Shown here: positions 56,201 to 64,000 of the stretch, in pieces
Position numbering within the stretch: position 1 is the stretch's first letter
How the letters are laid out: every line of letters starts with the position of its first letter
NCBI RefSeq assembly: GCF_002086635.1
Contig: NZ_MVHD01000004.1
Location: 44,259 to 108,258, forward strand
Origin: Mycobacterium alsense
Lineage (GTDB): Bacteria > Actinomycetota > Actinomycetes > Mycobacteriales > Mycobacteriaceae
Length of the DNA: 64,000 nt
Direction: 5' to 3'
Notes under the pieces: generated by a model
The model's database searches: none
The model's input: only the letters and a program-made list of their open reading frames with translations
Told to the model about the DNA's origin: nothing
Translations under genes and position numbers: made by a program

Positions 56201-56983
56201 ATGGGCGTGCTCGACGGACACACCGCGTTCATCCTGGGAGCATCGGCGGGAATCGCCCAGGCCAGCGCCAGGCTCCTGGCCGCGGACGGCGCCACGCTGT
56301 ATCTGCTCGGCAGATCGAGCAAGCGCCTCGACGCAACTCGCGAAGGAATCCTTGCGGTGGCTCCGGAAGCCGAAATCGTGCTGCAGAAGGGAGATCCGGA
56401 GGACGAACCCACCGTCGCGGCAGCGGCGCAGGCGGCCCACGACGTCCGGGGGCGACTGGACATCGTCGTCGGCACTGTGGCATCCGGGGGCACCGGACCG
56501 CTTGTCGAACAGGATCTCGACACCTTCACCAACTTTGTGATGGGAAATCTCCGGTCGAACTTCCTGGCGTTGCGGTACTCCGCGCCGCTCATGACGAACG
56601 GTGGGTCGATCGTGTTCATCTCGTCGACCTCTTCGAAGATTCCGATGGAGGGCCTGGGACACTATTCGGCGGGGAAGGCCGCGCTCGAGATGATGATTCG
56701 GGTCGCGGCATCTGAGCTCGGCCCAAAGGGAATCCGCGTCAACGCCGTGCGTCCGGGCTTGACCGAGGCGGCCACGACCCAGGGCTACATACACCTGGAG
56801 GAGTTGACCAGCAGCTTTCTCGAGCGCGTTCCGTTGGGGCGGCTCGGGGTGTCCGACGATATCGCTCCCGGCGTCCGGTACCTGGCGGGCCCCGAGTCGA
56901 GCTGGATCACCGGGCAGAGCTTTGCGATCGACGGCGGCAACGAGGTCAGGGGCGCACCGCGCGGCCCGATGTTCACCGTCTAG
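56201..56983 (+). CDS. Short-chain dehydrogenase/reductase
   Basis: This 260-residue protein starts at ATG 56201 (MGVLDGHTAFILGASAGIAQ). The cofactor loop is GASAGIA, with the third glycine replaced by alanine; the catalytic segment is ISSTSSKIPMEGLGHYSAGK and the C-terminus WITGQSFAIDGGNE. It overlaps the tail of DapB-like copy 5 by 4 bp on opposite strands. Probably an NAD(P)-dependent alcohol/ketone enzyme of the island pathway. Substrate unknown. Confidence 0.88.
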   Translation: MGVLDGHTAFILGASAGIAQASARLLAADGATLYLLGRSSKRLDATREGILAVAPEAEIVLQKGDPEDEPTVAAAAQAAHDVRGRLDIVVGTVASGGTGPLVEQDLDTFTNFVMGNLRSNFLALRYSAPLMTNGGSIVFISSTSSKIPMEGLGHYSAGKAALEMMIRVAASELGPKGIRVNAVRPGLTEAATTQGYIHLEELTSSFLERVPLGRLGVSDDIAPGVRYLAGPESSWITGQSFAIDGGNEVRGAPRGPMFTV

Positions 56984-58065
56984 TCGAAATCCAACGCGTT
57001 GCGTGGCGCGGTGATCGGCAGGTCCAGTGACGTCGCGATGCCCGGGGCCGCGTCGACGACGTACGGGATGGCGTTGACAACGCGCATGGCCGTCGCCTCC
57101 ATGGCGTTGTCATTCGCCGAAGCTGCGGTGTCCTCGGTGCCGAAGCGAAGATCGCATTGGATGTGTGGTTCGCCCTCGATGACGATGCGATAGGTGCCAT
57201 TCGGCGCCGACGCCCACTCCGGCGCCAGGTCTTGCGCCATCCTGTTGATGTGTTCGATGGTGATCATCGGGTGGCCGTCGACGACCCCGGTGGTCTCGGC
57301 CCGCACCGCCCCACAGGTGCCGGCGGGAATGAGCCCGCATGCCACGTGCAAGTCCCTGGGCGTGGCCACGCGTTCGTAGCTTTCGGTGATTTCATCGAGC
57401 TCGACACCGAGGGCGCGCGCCACCAGACCGATCGGTGGTCCCCAGGCGAATTGCTGTGCCCCCTCGAGCTCCAGCAGCGGCGTGAAGTCCAGCGGCCGGC
57501 CGAAGCCCATCGCGTCGAACATCAGGTATTCGTTCGGGTAGGCCGAGTAGTCGAAGATCTCCTGCGCGCGGACCGAGCGGATGGTGTTGGACAAGGTCGA
57601 CAGTACGACGGCGAACTGGTCGCCGGCGAATCCCGGTTCGATACCCGAGGTGTATATCGTGACACCGCCCGTCAGCGCCGCAGCACGCACCTGGTCGGCC
57701 AGGACCGGAATCCACCTGTCGGGAAACATCATTCCGGGCGTGTTGGTGGTGACCACGTTGATTCCGGCCTCGAGCAAACGGACGTAGTCGCGAACCGCGG
57801 CCGCGTCCATCTCGTCGCTCGCGGCCGCATACACGACGCAGTCGGGCTTGAGCCTGATGATGTCGTCGAGATCGGATGTGGTGGTCACGCCGATGGGGCC
57901 CAGCCCGACGACCTCGCCCGCGTCGCGGCCCGTCTTCTCGGGGCTGTGCACCCACACACCGACCAGGTCGAGGTGCGCGCGGCGGTTGATCGCCCGCAGC
58001 GCGATGCTGCCCACACCGCCTGTCGATATGACTGCAACGCGTTGTATCTTTTCTGCCACGGTCAT
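56980..58065 (-). CDS. DapB-like oxidoreductase (copy 5)
   Basis: This 361-residue protein starts at ATG 58065 (MTVAEKIQRVAVISTGGVGS). It has TIYTSGIEPGFAGDQF in the mid-domain and VNAIPYVVDAAPGI near the C-terminus. It lies 57 bp downstream of the acyl-CoA ligase on the same strand, so the two are likely one operon driven from the site at 59765. Pairing with a ligase suggests that its substrate may be a CoA ester or a derived acid, but this is positional inference. Confidence 0.85.
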   Translation of the reverse strand: MTVAEKIQRVAVISTGGVGSIALRAINRRAHLDLVGVWVHSPEKTGRDAGEVVGLGPIGVTTTSDLDDIIRLKPDCVVYAAASDEMDAAAVRDYVRLLEAGINVVTTNTPGMMFPDRWIPVLADQVRAAALTGGVTIYTSGIEPGFAGDQFAVVLSTLSNTIRSVRAQEIFDYSAYPNEYLMFDAMGFGRPLDFTPLLELEGAQQFAWGPPIGLVARALGVELDEITESYERVATPRDLHVACGLIPAGTCGAVRAETTGVVDGHPMITIEHINRMAQDLAPEWASAPNGTYRIVIEGEPHIQCDLRFGTEDTAASANDNAMEATAMRVVNAIPYVVDAAPGIATSLDLPITAPRNALDFD

Positions 58066-58122
58066 GCTCCTTCTTTGGTGGGCGACAGATCTCGGATCGA
58101 AAGAACGGGCAGCCGGTTGTCA

Positions 58123-59733
58123 TCAGGGGCGAGCCAACATCTCACTGAGCCGCTGCGCCAACTCCGGCTTCTTGATTTTTCCGGTCGCGGTGAACGGAAG
58201 ATCGTCTTTTGCAGTGACCCAGATGAACTTGGGCACCTTGTAGGCCGACATCCGGCCACGCAGTTGCGCCCGCAAGGATTCGCCGTCGAGCGCCCACTCT
58301 CCGTGTGGCACTACCGCCGCGGCCACCACCGTTCCGTCATGGCTCTCGGCGCCAACCACGTACGCTTCGAGCACCCCGTCGCAGTCGGCCAGCGCCAGTT
58401 CGACTTCGCTGGGTGTTACGTTGGTGCCGCCACTCGTCTTGATCAGGTCACCCAACCGCCCGGTGAATCTGATCCACCCGTCGTCGTACTGCACGCCGCA
58501 GTCACCGGTCCGGTAATAGCCGTCCGGGGTGAACACGTCCTCGCGCTCGCGCTTGTGCAGGCGCTGCATCAAAGCGTAACCGCGAACCCAGATCTCGCCG
58601 GGCGTGCCCGCTGGCACCGGCAGTCCTGTCTGGGGGTCTACGAGCACATGATGTAGCCCTTCGATTGGCAGACCGCCGGTTTCGCACCGATCGGGGGGCT
58701 GCGACAGATACGGGTCGACCCCGATGTGATTGCCGCACAGCTCTGTCATTCCCAGGCCACTGGAGCCCTTCGGCTGACGCTCTGGTGGCACCATCGCGGG
58801 CATGCTGGTGCGTTGCACCGAGCTCAGGTCGCGTGCGGGAAACTCGGGATGCTCCGCCAGCGTCTTGCCCTGTTGCGGCCAGCCCAGCGCGATCGTCGCG
58901 CGGTGGCGCTCCATCAATTCCAGCGCTTCTGCTGCGTCGAACGCGGTTTGGGTGACCAGTGTCGCGCCGTGGTGGATCACCGCGAGTAGTCCTGTGATCA
59001 GTCCTCCCACCCAGAAGAAGGGCATGGCGGTGAACATCACGTCATCGTGGGTGACGCCGTACATGAAGGTGAGGTTGTAGGTGTGCCGTACGACTGTGCC
59101 CTGGCTGTGGATCGGCCCCTTCGGGTCACCGGTACTGCCCGAGGTGTAGATGATCATCGCGTCATCGGCTGGTGTCACACACGATTCCACGTCGACGAGG
59201 AAGTCGACGTGGCCGGCCAAATCTCCGGCGTCGGCCTTGATCGTTGTCGTCCAGGTCCGATTGGATCGCCCCCAAACAGCGACAGTTCGCAGGAACGGGG
59301 CTTCACGGACCGTGATGCGGCCAGGCTCGCGCTGATCGGCCAACCCCGGCAGCGCCTCCTCCAGGAGGGCCAGAAAATCATGATTGCGGAATCGTGGCCA
59401 CGCCAGAATCGCCCGCAGGTCGGCATGGCGGATTGTCCAGGCCAGTTCGGAAGCCTGATAGAAGGTGTTGAGCGGAACGGCGACGGCTCCGATGCGTGTG
59501 CTGGCAAACCACGCCAGCGCCCAGTCGATGCTGTTGGGCATCAGGATTCCGACGTGATCGCCCTTGCCGATGCCTTCGGACAGCAAGGTGACCGCCAGTG
59601 TGGCCGAGCGCCGGTCGAGGTCGGCATAGGTCAATTTCTGGCCGTCGACGATGAGCAGGGGCCTGTCCCCGAAACGTGCTGAGCACGACCTCACCAGCGC
59701 GGGGATCGTCGGTGAAATGTTCGGGAAGGGCAT
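58123..59733 (-). CDS. Acyl-CoA ligase / AMP-binding enzyme
   Basis: This 536-residue protein starts at ATG 59733 (MPFPNISPTIPALVRSCSAR). The AMP-binding P-loop is IIYTSGSTGDPKGPIH, the adenylation motif is SSGLGMTELCGNH, then GYYRTGDCGVQYDDGWIRFT, and the C-terminal catalytic lysine is in FTATGKIKKPEL. It activates a carboxylic acid with ATP and joins it to CoA. No carrier domain follows, so free CoA is the likely acceptor. It probably commits the island's substrate to CoA-bound processing. Confidence 0.92.
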   Translation of the reverse strand: MPFPNISPTIPALVRSCSARFGDRPLLIVDGQKLTYADLDRRSATLAVTLLSEGIGKGDHVGILMPNSIDWALAWFASTRIGAVAVPLNTFYQASELAWTIRHADLRAILAWPRFRNHDFLALLEEALPGLADQREPGRITVREAPFLRTVAVWGRSNRTWTTTIKADAGDLAGHVDFLVDVESCVTPADDAMIIYTSGSTGDPKGPIHSQGTVVRHTYNLTFMYGVTHDDVMFTAMPFFWVGGLITGLLAVIHHGATLVTQTAFDAAEALELMERHRATIALGWPQQGKTLAEHPEFPARDLSSVQRTSMPAMVPPERQPKGSSGLGMTELCGNHIGVDPYLSQPPDRCETGGLPIEGLHHVLVDPQTGLPVPAGTPGEIWVRGYALMQRLHKREREDVFTPDGYYRTGDCGVQYDDGWIRFTGRLGDLIKTSGGTNVTPSEVELALADCDGVLEAYVVGAESHDGTVVAAAVVPHGEWALDGESLRAQLRGRMSAYKVPKFIWVTAKDDLPFTATGKIKKPELAQRLSEMLARP

Positions 59734-59764
59734 GAGCGCAGGATAGTAGGCCTCGCGGTGAGAA

Positions 59765-59780
59765 GAGAACACCGGTTCTC
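59765..59780. promoter_or_regulatory. GAGAAC-ACCG-GTTCTC operator (site 3 of the shared motif)
   Basis: A perfect 6-4-6 palindrome lies between the ligase (start 59733, minus) and the SnoaL-like gene (start 59810, plus). It is nested in a wider repeat: GGTGAGAA (59757-59764) and TTCTCACC (59776-59783). Confidence 0.72.
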
Positions 59781-59809
59781 ACCGATCGATTTGCGCATAC
59801 AATCCCGCC

Positions 59810-60379
59810 ATGGCGACAGAATCGGGAAGTTCGGTCGCTGCCGACCGCTTGGACCGCGTGGAGTCGAGCCTCGCGATCGGCCAGCTGCCCAGCAGGTACG
59901 CGATGGCACTCGATGCCCGTGATCTCGACGCGCTGGTGGCGCTGTTTGTCGACGACGTGGACGCCGGCGCGGAGGGTCGCGGCCGCGATGCGTTGAAGCG
60001 TTGGTATGACCGCGCGCTCCGGCGGTTCTACCGCAGCATCCACCTGATCTGCGGCCACCAGTTCGATTTCCTCGACGCCGACCACGCGAGCGGATCGACG
60101 TACTGCCGCGCCGAACACGAGGACGGCGACGGGTGGTTCGTGATCACCATGCGTTACGACGACGTCTACGAGCGTCGCGACGGCCAGTGGTGTTTCGTCA
60201 AGCGACGGGAGCATCCCTGGTATTCGGTCGACGTGACGGAGCGCCCGGGACCGGAGTTCATCCGCTGGCCGACCGATGTCCGGTTGCGCGCGGCGATGCC
60301 GCAACGGATGCCGACCTGGGGGGCCTTCTGGGCCGCCGGAGATCCGGCGCTGCCCGAACGGCTGTCGGCGCGTCCGTAG
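59810..60379 (+). CDS. SnoaL-like (NTF2-fold) protein
   Basis: This 189-residue protein starts at ATG 59810. The NTF2-like core is visible: helix QLPSRYAMALDARDLDALVA, strand LFVDDVDAG, and RYDDVYERRDGQWCFVKRRE. Such small cone-shaped proteins act as dehydratases, isomerases or cyclases on steroids and polyketides, or simply bind ligands. It is divergent from the ligase and shares the operator at 59765. It may be co-expressed with the CoA transferase that follows after 131 bp, although that gene has its own motif. Confidence 0.82.
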   Translation: MATESGSSVAADRLDRVESSLAIGQLPSRYAMALDARDLDALVALFVDDVDAGAEGRGRDALKRWYDRALRRFYRSIHLICGHQFDFLDADHASGSTYCRAEHEDGDGWFVITMRYDDVYERRDGQWCFVKRREHPWYSVDVTERPGPEFIRWPTDVRLRAAMPQRMPTWGAFWAAGDPALPERLSARP

Positions 60380-60427
60380 CAATTGGTGCCGGTTGCGTTG
60401 CTGGTCGGCGCGGTTTACAAATCTGTG

Positions 60428-60443
60428 CGGAACTGACATTCTC
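60428..60443. promoter_or_regulatory. CGGAAC-TGAC-ATTCTC half-conserved operator (site 4)
   Basis: The right half is perfect (ATTCTC) and the left half keeps G-A-A-C of the consensus; 10 of 12 arm bases fit GAGAAY-N4-RTTCTM. It lies 68 bp upstream of the CoA transferase-P450 operon. Confidence 0.5.
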
Positions 60444-60510
60444 AACAGAGGCAAATGGGCGTTATCGCCGTTGACCTGTCGGTGCGCTCGCACCCGTACC
60501 ACCGCGACCA

Positions 60511-61743
60511 ATGGAGGACGCCATTTCCGTCGACAAAGTACTCAACGGCGTCCGCGTGCTCGAGGTCGCCGCGTGGACCTTCGTACCGTCGGCCGGCGCC
60601 GTGCTGGCGGAGTGGGGTGCCGAGGTCATAAAGGTCGAGCCGCGCGAGGGTGGTGACCCGCAGCGCGGTCTCGTCACGATGGGCATCGTGGACGAGGGTG
60701 GTGGCACCGTCAACTACATGATCGAGATTCCCAATCGGGGGAAGAAGTCGATCGGCGTCGATCTGAATACTCCCGGCGGCCAGGAGGTCATCCGTAAGCT
60801 CGCCGCGACGTGCGACGTCTTCCTCACCAGCTATCTGCCGAGCCGTCGTAAGAAGTTGGGCATCGACCTAGACGACATCAGAGCCGCGAACCCCGGCATC
60901 GTCTACGTGCGCGGGTCGGGCCACGGCCCGAGAGGCCCCGATTCGGACAAACCCGGCTACGACGGCGTCTCCTACTGGGCCCGCGGTGGCATCGCTACCG
61001 TGCTCACCGAAGGCGCCGAGGAGTTGGTGCGCTCCCGTCCTGCCTTCGGAGATCTCCTCGGGGGCATGGCCATCGCGGGCGGAATTGCGGCCGCGTTGTA
61101 CAAGAAGGCGACCACCGGTCAAGGGTCGGTCGTGGACGTCTCCCTGCTCGGGCTCGCGGCCTGGAATCTCAGCCCCGACGTCGCCGTGAGCCAGATCCAC
61201 GGCGGCAGCTCCATCCCGAAGTTCGGCCACGCGGATTCGCCCAACCCGCTGGTGGGCGCCTATCGGACAAAAGACGGCCGCTACGTCCAGCTGATGATGC
61301 TGCAACTCGACAAGTTCTACCCCGAAGCGATGCGCGCGATCGGCCTACCCGAATTGATCGAAGACGAGCGATTCGCCGATCCCGCAGCGCGATTCGCCAA
61401 CCGGACGGAGCTCATCTCGCTCATGGACGATGCGTTCGCCCGGCGCACGCTCGCCGAATGGCGGGAACGGTTGGCGGGCCTCTCCGGCGCCTGGGGCGTG
61501 GTGCAGACGCCGGCGGAGCTGTGCCACGATCCCGCGGTGACCGCGAACGGCTACGTAGCCCACACGACGACGATGAACGGCGCGCCGTACTCGTTGCCCA
61601 CCAACCCCGTTCAATTCGACCAGCAGGCCGTCATCCCGCCGGGGGCGCCCGAACACGGCCAGCACACCGAAGAGGTGTTGATGGAGGCGGGCATCGACTG
61701 GGACACCATCGACGGGTACAAGCGTGCCGGAGCGATCCTGTGA
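60511..61743 (+). CDS. CaiB/BaiF-type class III CoA transferase
   Basis: This 410-residue protein starts at ATG 60511. The N-terminal fold reads NGVRVLEVAAWTFVPSAGAV, with LAEWGAEVIKVEPREGGDP. FGDLLGGMAIAGG includes the expected catalytic aspartate of the formyl-CoA transferase family. It moves CoA between carboxylic acids. The start is a little uncertain: GGAGG overlaps the first codons, just ahead of ATT-TCC-GTC-GAC, where many relatives begin (SVDKVL). It overlaps the following P450 by GTGA, so they form one operon. Confidence 0.9.
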   Translation: MEDAISVDKVLNGVRVLEVAAWTFVPSAGAVLAEWGAEVIKVEPREGGDPQRGLVTMGIVDEGGGTVNYMIEIPNRGKKSIGVDLNTPGGQEVIRKLAATCDVFLTSYLPSRRKKLGIDLDDIRAANPGIVYVRGSGHGPRGPDSDKPGYDGVSYWARGGIATVLTEGAEELVRSRPAFGDLLGGMAIAGGIAAALYKKATTGQGSVVDVSLLGLAAWNLSPDVAVSQIHGGSSIPKFGHADSPNPLVGAYRTKDGRYVQLMMLQLDKFYPEAMRAIGLPELIEDERFADPAARFANRTELISLMDDAFARRTLAEWRERLAGLSGAWGVVQTPAELCHDPAVTANGYVAHTTTMNGAPYSLPTNPVQFDQQAVIPPGAPEHGQHTEEVLMEAGIDWDTIDGYKRAGAIL

Positions 61744-62972
61744 GCGCGACCGCGTCGCGGGCCCTTTCGGGCGATTCGGTTGAGTTTGACCCGTTTTCGC
61801 CGGACTTCTTCAACGGGGCGTTTGACACCTACCGGCGCCTGCGCGACGAGGCGCCGGTTTATTACAGCGCCAAATGGGACTTCTGGGCCCTGACCCGTTA
61901 CGACGACGTAGCGCCCGCCACCAAGGACCACGTGACCTTTTCCTCGGCCAAGGGCGCCACGTTGGACATGGTGCAGGCCCACGACGATGCGCTGCCGGTG
62001 CCCAAGGTGATCATCTCGATGGACCCGCCCGAACACAATAAGATGCGCGGGCTGGTGAGCAGCGTGTTCACCCCACGCGCCATCGCGGCGCTGGAAGACA
62101 TGGTGCGCGACAAGGTCTACGAGCGCATCCACGCCCTCGACCCGTCGTCCTTCGATGTGGTGGCCGACTTCTCGGCCCGGTTCCCCAACGAGGTCATCAC
62201 CACCATGCTGGGCGTGCCGAAGCGGGACCGCGACCAAATCCGGGTCTGGCTCGACCTCCTGCTCGAACGCCGCCCGGGCGAGATCGCCACCACCCCTGAA
62301 GGGTTCGACGCCTCAACGAAGACCGGTCTGTATTACTACAACCTGGTACGGCAGCGTCGCGCCGAACCCCGCGACGACATGATCAGCCGACTCATCGAGA
62401 CCGAGATCGAACGAGACGGACAGGTGGAGAAGCTCACCGATGTGGACATCACCGGATTCGCGACCATGCTTGGGGGGGCGGGCGCCGAGACCGTGACCAA
62501 GCTCATCGGCAACGCCATGGTGGCGTTCGCCGACTTCCCCGATCAGTGGCAGAAGTTGCGGGAGGACCGCGGCAAGATACCCGCGGCGATCGAAGAGTTG
62601 TTGCGCTACGAGGCGCCGTCGCAGTACCAGGTCCGCACCGCCACCCGCGACGTGATGTTGCACGGCAAGGTGATTCCCGAGGGCGCCGCCGTGCTGCTCG
62701 TCACGGGCTCGGCGACGCGCGATGAGCGGATGTTTCCCGATCCCGATCGGCTGGACATCGACCGGGAGCGCAAGATGGGCTTCAACCTGGCGTTCGGCTA
62801 CGGCATACACAGCTGCCTGGGTGCGGCGCTGGCGAGGATGGAAAGCCGCATCGCGCTCGGGGCGCTGCTCGACCTCATCCCTGAGTACGAAGTCGACCGC
62901 AGCGGGTTGCGCCGGGTGGCAATGTCGAATGTTTTTGGCTGGGCCAACGTTCCTGTGCGCAAGAAAGGCTGA
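61740..62972 (+). CDS. Cytochrome P450 (second copy)
   Basis: This 410-residue protein starts at GTG 61740, coupled to the CoA transferase. The I-helix is MLGGAGAETVTKL, ExxR is IEELLRYE, and the haem loop is FGYGIHSCLGAALAR. It belongs to the actinobacterial soluble P450 group and is clearly different from the P450 at 49700. A remnant of a relative lies just downstream on the opposite strand. Coupling to a CoA transferase suggests the substrate is handled as an acid or CoA ester. Confidence 0.93.
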   Translation: MSATASRALSGDSVEFDPFSPDFFNGAFDTYRRLRDEAPVYYSAKWDFWALTRYDDVAPATKDHVTFSSAKGATLDMVQAHDDALPVPKVIISMDPPEHNKMRGLVSSVFTPRAIAALEDMVRDKVYERIHALDPSSFDVVADFSARFPNEVITTMLGVPKRDRDQIRVWLDLLLERRPGEIATTPEGFDASTKTGLYYYNLVRQRRAEPRDDMISRLIETEIERDGQVEKLTDVDITGFATMLGGAGAETVTKLIGNAMVAFADFPDQWQKLREDRGKIPAAIEELLRYEAPSQYQVRTATRDVMLHGKVIPEGAAVLLVTGSATRDERMFPDPDRLDIDRERKMGFNLAFGYGIHSCLGAALARMESRIALGALLDLIPEYEVDRSGLRRVAMSNVFGWANVPVRKKG

Positions 62973-62983
62973 TTCGCTTCGAA

Positions 62984-63148
62984 TCACTCTGATGGTGCCT
63001 CATGCTGGACGGCGCTGCCAGTGGTGGCCGAAGCATTGATGAGCATCACCGGCTTGTGCTCGGGTATCACCGTGCCATGAAGCTCGACATCGACTTTGCT
63101 CCAACGGATGTCGTATTGCGATGGTCCCTCGTAACGCGGCAGAATCAC
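62984..63148 (-). pseudogene. Cytochrome P450 gene remnant
   Basis: A 55-codon minus-strand frame reads PRYEGPSQYDIRWS, then VDVELHGTVIP and KPVMLINASAT. It matches the ExxR-to-meander section of a P450, just where the intact P450 has RYEAPSQYQVRT and GKVIPEGAAVLLVTGSATRD. The I-helix and the haem loop are missing on either side. It is therefore a deletion remnant of another P450 that once stood next to the LLM/SnoaL genes. Confidence 0.72.
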
Positions 63149-63169
63149 GAACGCTCCTTGGCTGGAGCG

Positions 63170-63721
63170 CTAGGCCCCGACGCCGCCCTCCTTCAGGAAG
63201 TTGACGGTGTACTCCTGGCTCGTCAGCCCGTCGGGCTCGAGCCCGATCAGTGCCAGCAACGATTTCCACTCGGCCGAGTCGACAAACCAGTCCCAGCGCG
63301 TGATATGCCCGTTCTCGTCGGTCCAGATATAGTCCCATTCCCGCAGTTCCAACCGTGTCCCGTCGGGCAGTGTCCCCGCATAGGTATCGCAGGAGGAGAA
63401 GCCCCAATCGCCAGCCACACATTCGAATGGGCTGATTAGCCGGTAGTCCGGCATGTGCTTCCACCACATGCGCCACTCCGGGGTGAGAATATCGCCGTCC
63501 GGCGCATACTCGGCGATGGCCGCCGCGACCTCGCCGGAGAGCATATCGGCGGCCGACTGCGGGACACCGTCGTTAAACAGGGGGCTCATCATCACAGAAT
63601 CGGGTGCCCAGACGAATTCGTCGCCGAATGTGACGTGGCGGTTGCGTTCAATCGGTTTTGCATAGCCCTCCCACTTCGCGAAGGCGATCCTTTCGTGTAG
63701 CGCCACGCGGTCCCGGGTCAT
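63170..63721 (-). CDS. SnoaL-like (NTF2-fold) protein
   Basis: Starting at ATG 63721 (MTRDRVALHERIAFAKWEGY) gives 183 residues; an upstream in-frame start is less likely because it would overlap the LLM gene. The region YAGTLPDGTRLELREWDYIW, then HITRWDWFVDSAEW, fits the SnoaL-like ester/aldol-chemistry fold. It begins 14 bp after the stop of the flavin monooxygenase, so they are probably one operon. Possibly a dehydratase, cyclase or binding protein. Substrate unknown. Confidence 0.75.
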   Translation of the reverse strand: MTRDRVALHERIAFAKWEGYAKPIERNRHVTFGDEFVWAPDSVMMSPLFNDGVPQSAADMLSGEVAAAIAEYAPDGDILTPEWRMWWKHMPDYRLISPFECVAGDWGFSSCDTYAGTLPDGTRLELREWDYIWTDENGHITRWDWFVDSAEWKSLLALIGLEPDGLTSQEYTVNFLKEGGVGA

Positions 63722-63735
63722 CTCATGTCCTTTCG

Positions 63736-64000
63736 CTAGTGCAACTCGGCGAATCTCTTCAAATAGGGCCATGCGATCGCGGGCGGTATCCCGCCGCACA
63801 ACGGCGAGATGTTGAACACCTCACCCGCTGCGACGCGCTTCCGCGCTTCGTCGACCGAGAGGATCACATGCGACGACGTATTGCGAAGCTCGTCGATGGT
63901 CGTGGCGGTGGTGATGTTGGCAGACACGGCGTTGCCGGGGTTCCACTCCGAGTAGGCCATTGCATCGTGCAGGAGGTACTTGCCTATCTCGTCCCACGCC
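63736..64000 (-). CDS. C-terminal part of an LLM-class flavin-dependent monooxygenase
   Basis: The frame is open to the right edge. The visible 88 residues include GKYLLHDAMAYSEW, then ATTIDELRNTSSHVILSVDE and the ending SPLCGGIPPAIAWPYLKRFA, typical of bacterial luciferase-like (LLM) flavin monooxygenases. The N-terminal TIM barrel lies outside the window. It is co-directional with the SnoaL-like gene at 63170. Members oxidise hydrophobic ketones, aldehydes or polyketides using FMNH2 or F420H2. Confidence 0.72.
   Translation of the reverse strand, partial: AWDEIGKYLLHDAMAYSEWNPGNAVSANITTATTIDELRNTSSHVILSVDEARKRVAAGEVFNISPLCGGIPPAIAWPYLKRFAELH

Overview
The window is high-GC actinobacterial DNA from a Mycobacterium, most likely a slow-growing nontuberculous species near the M. 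avium complex (inference). The evidence is a PapA-type acyltransferase next to a large type I polyketide synthase, salicylate synthase mbtI behind an IdeR-like box, and a gene order (comEA-comEC-holA-rpsT-rnz-CBS-pemK-like-lepA-lppR-trehalase-subI-cysT-cysW-cysA, then che1-cysH-nirA, hemN, a bicarbonate-transporter-like gene, mbtI) that follows M. tuberculosis Rv2415c to Rv2386c. M. tuberculosis genes such as rpfD and the PE/PE_PGRS genes of that interval are not seen here.

Layout. (1) 1-15771 is a lipid locus: a papA3-like gene running off the left edge, a divergent 3726-residue bimodular PKS (KS-AT-KR-ACP / KS-AT-DH-ER-KR-ACP), a frameshifted PPOX-family gene, and an acyl-CoA dehydrogenase pair. 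(2) 15967-29991 is a conserved housekeeping block: DNA-uptake-type proteins, replication clamp loader, ribosomal protein S20, RNase Z, LepA, lipoproteins and trehalase, plus a frameshifted FAD monooxygenase and two very small membrane proteins. (3) 30029-37436 is the sulfate uptake and assimilation locus: the subI-cysT-cysW-cysA importer and the opposing nirA-cysH-che1 operon. Each is preceded by a short ORF rich in cysteine codons that looks like a cysteine-sensing leader peptide. (4) 37631-43105 holds hemN, an SbtA-like transporter, iron-regulated mbtI and a desA1-like desaturase. (5) 43109-64000 is an accessory catabolic-looking island. It has five divergent paralogues of the DapB-like / 2,4-diaminopentanoate-dehydrogenase-like oxidoreductase family, two intact P450s and one P450 remnant, four dehydrogenases (three SDRs and one zinc ADH, two of them of mycofactocin-linked types), an acyl-CoA ligase, a CaiB-type CoA transferase, an AveC-like membrane protein, an alpha/beta hydrolase, two SnoaL-like proteins, a flavin monooxygenase end, an export-signal-less solute-binding protein and a TetR regulator.

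How it works together. In the sulfur block the importer brings in sulfate, CysH reduces APS, NirA reduces sulfite, and Che1 is placed to make the siroheme NirA needs. In the right-hand island, four intergenic regions carry the same palindrome (GAGAAY-N4-RTTCTM), which ties AveC, DapB-like, SDR, ligase, SnoaL, CoA-transferase and P450 transcription units into one probable regulon. The substrate is unknown. CoA ligation, CoA transfer, P450 hydroxylation and several NAD(P)-dependent steps suggest breakdown or remodelling of a hydrophobic acid or terpenoid/steroid-like compound. Gene remnants at 44300, 45190 and 62984 show that this island has been losing and rearranging genes. The DapB-like expansion and its shared operator are the best candidates for an undescribed system.
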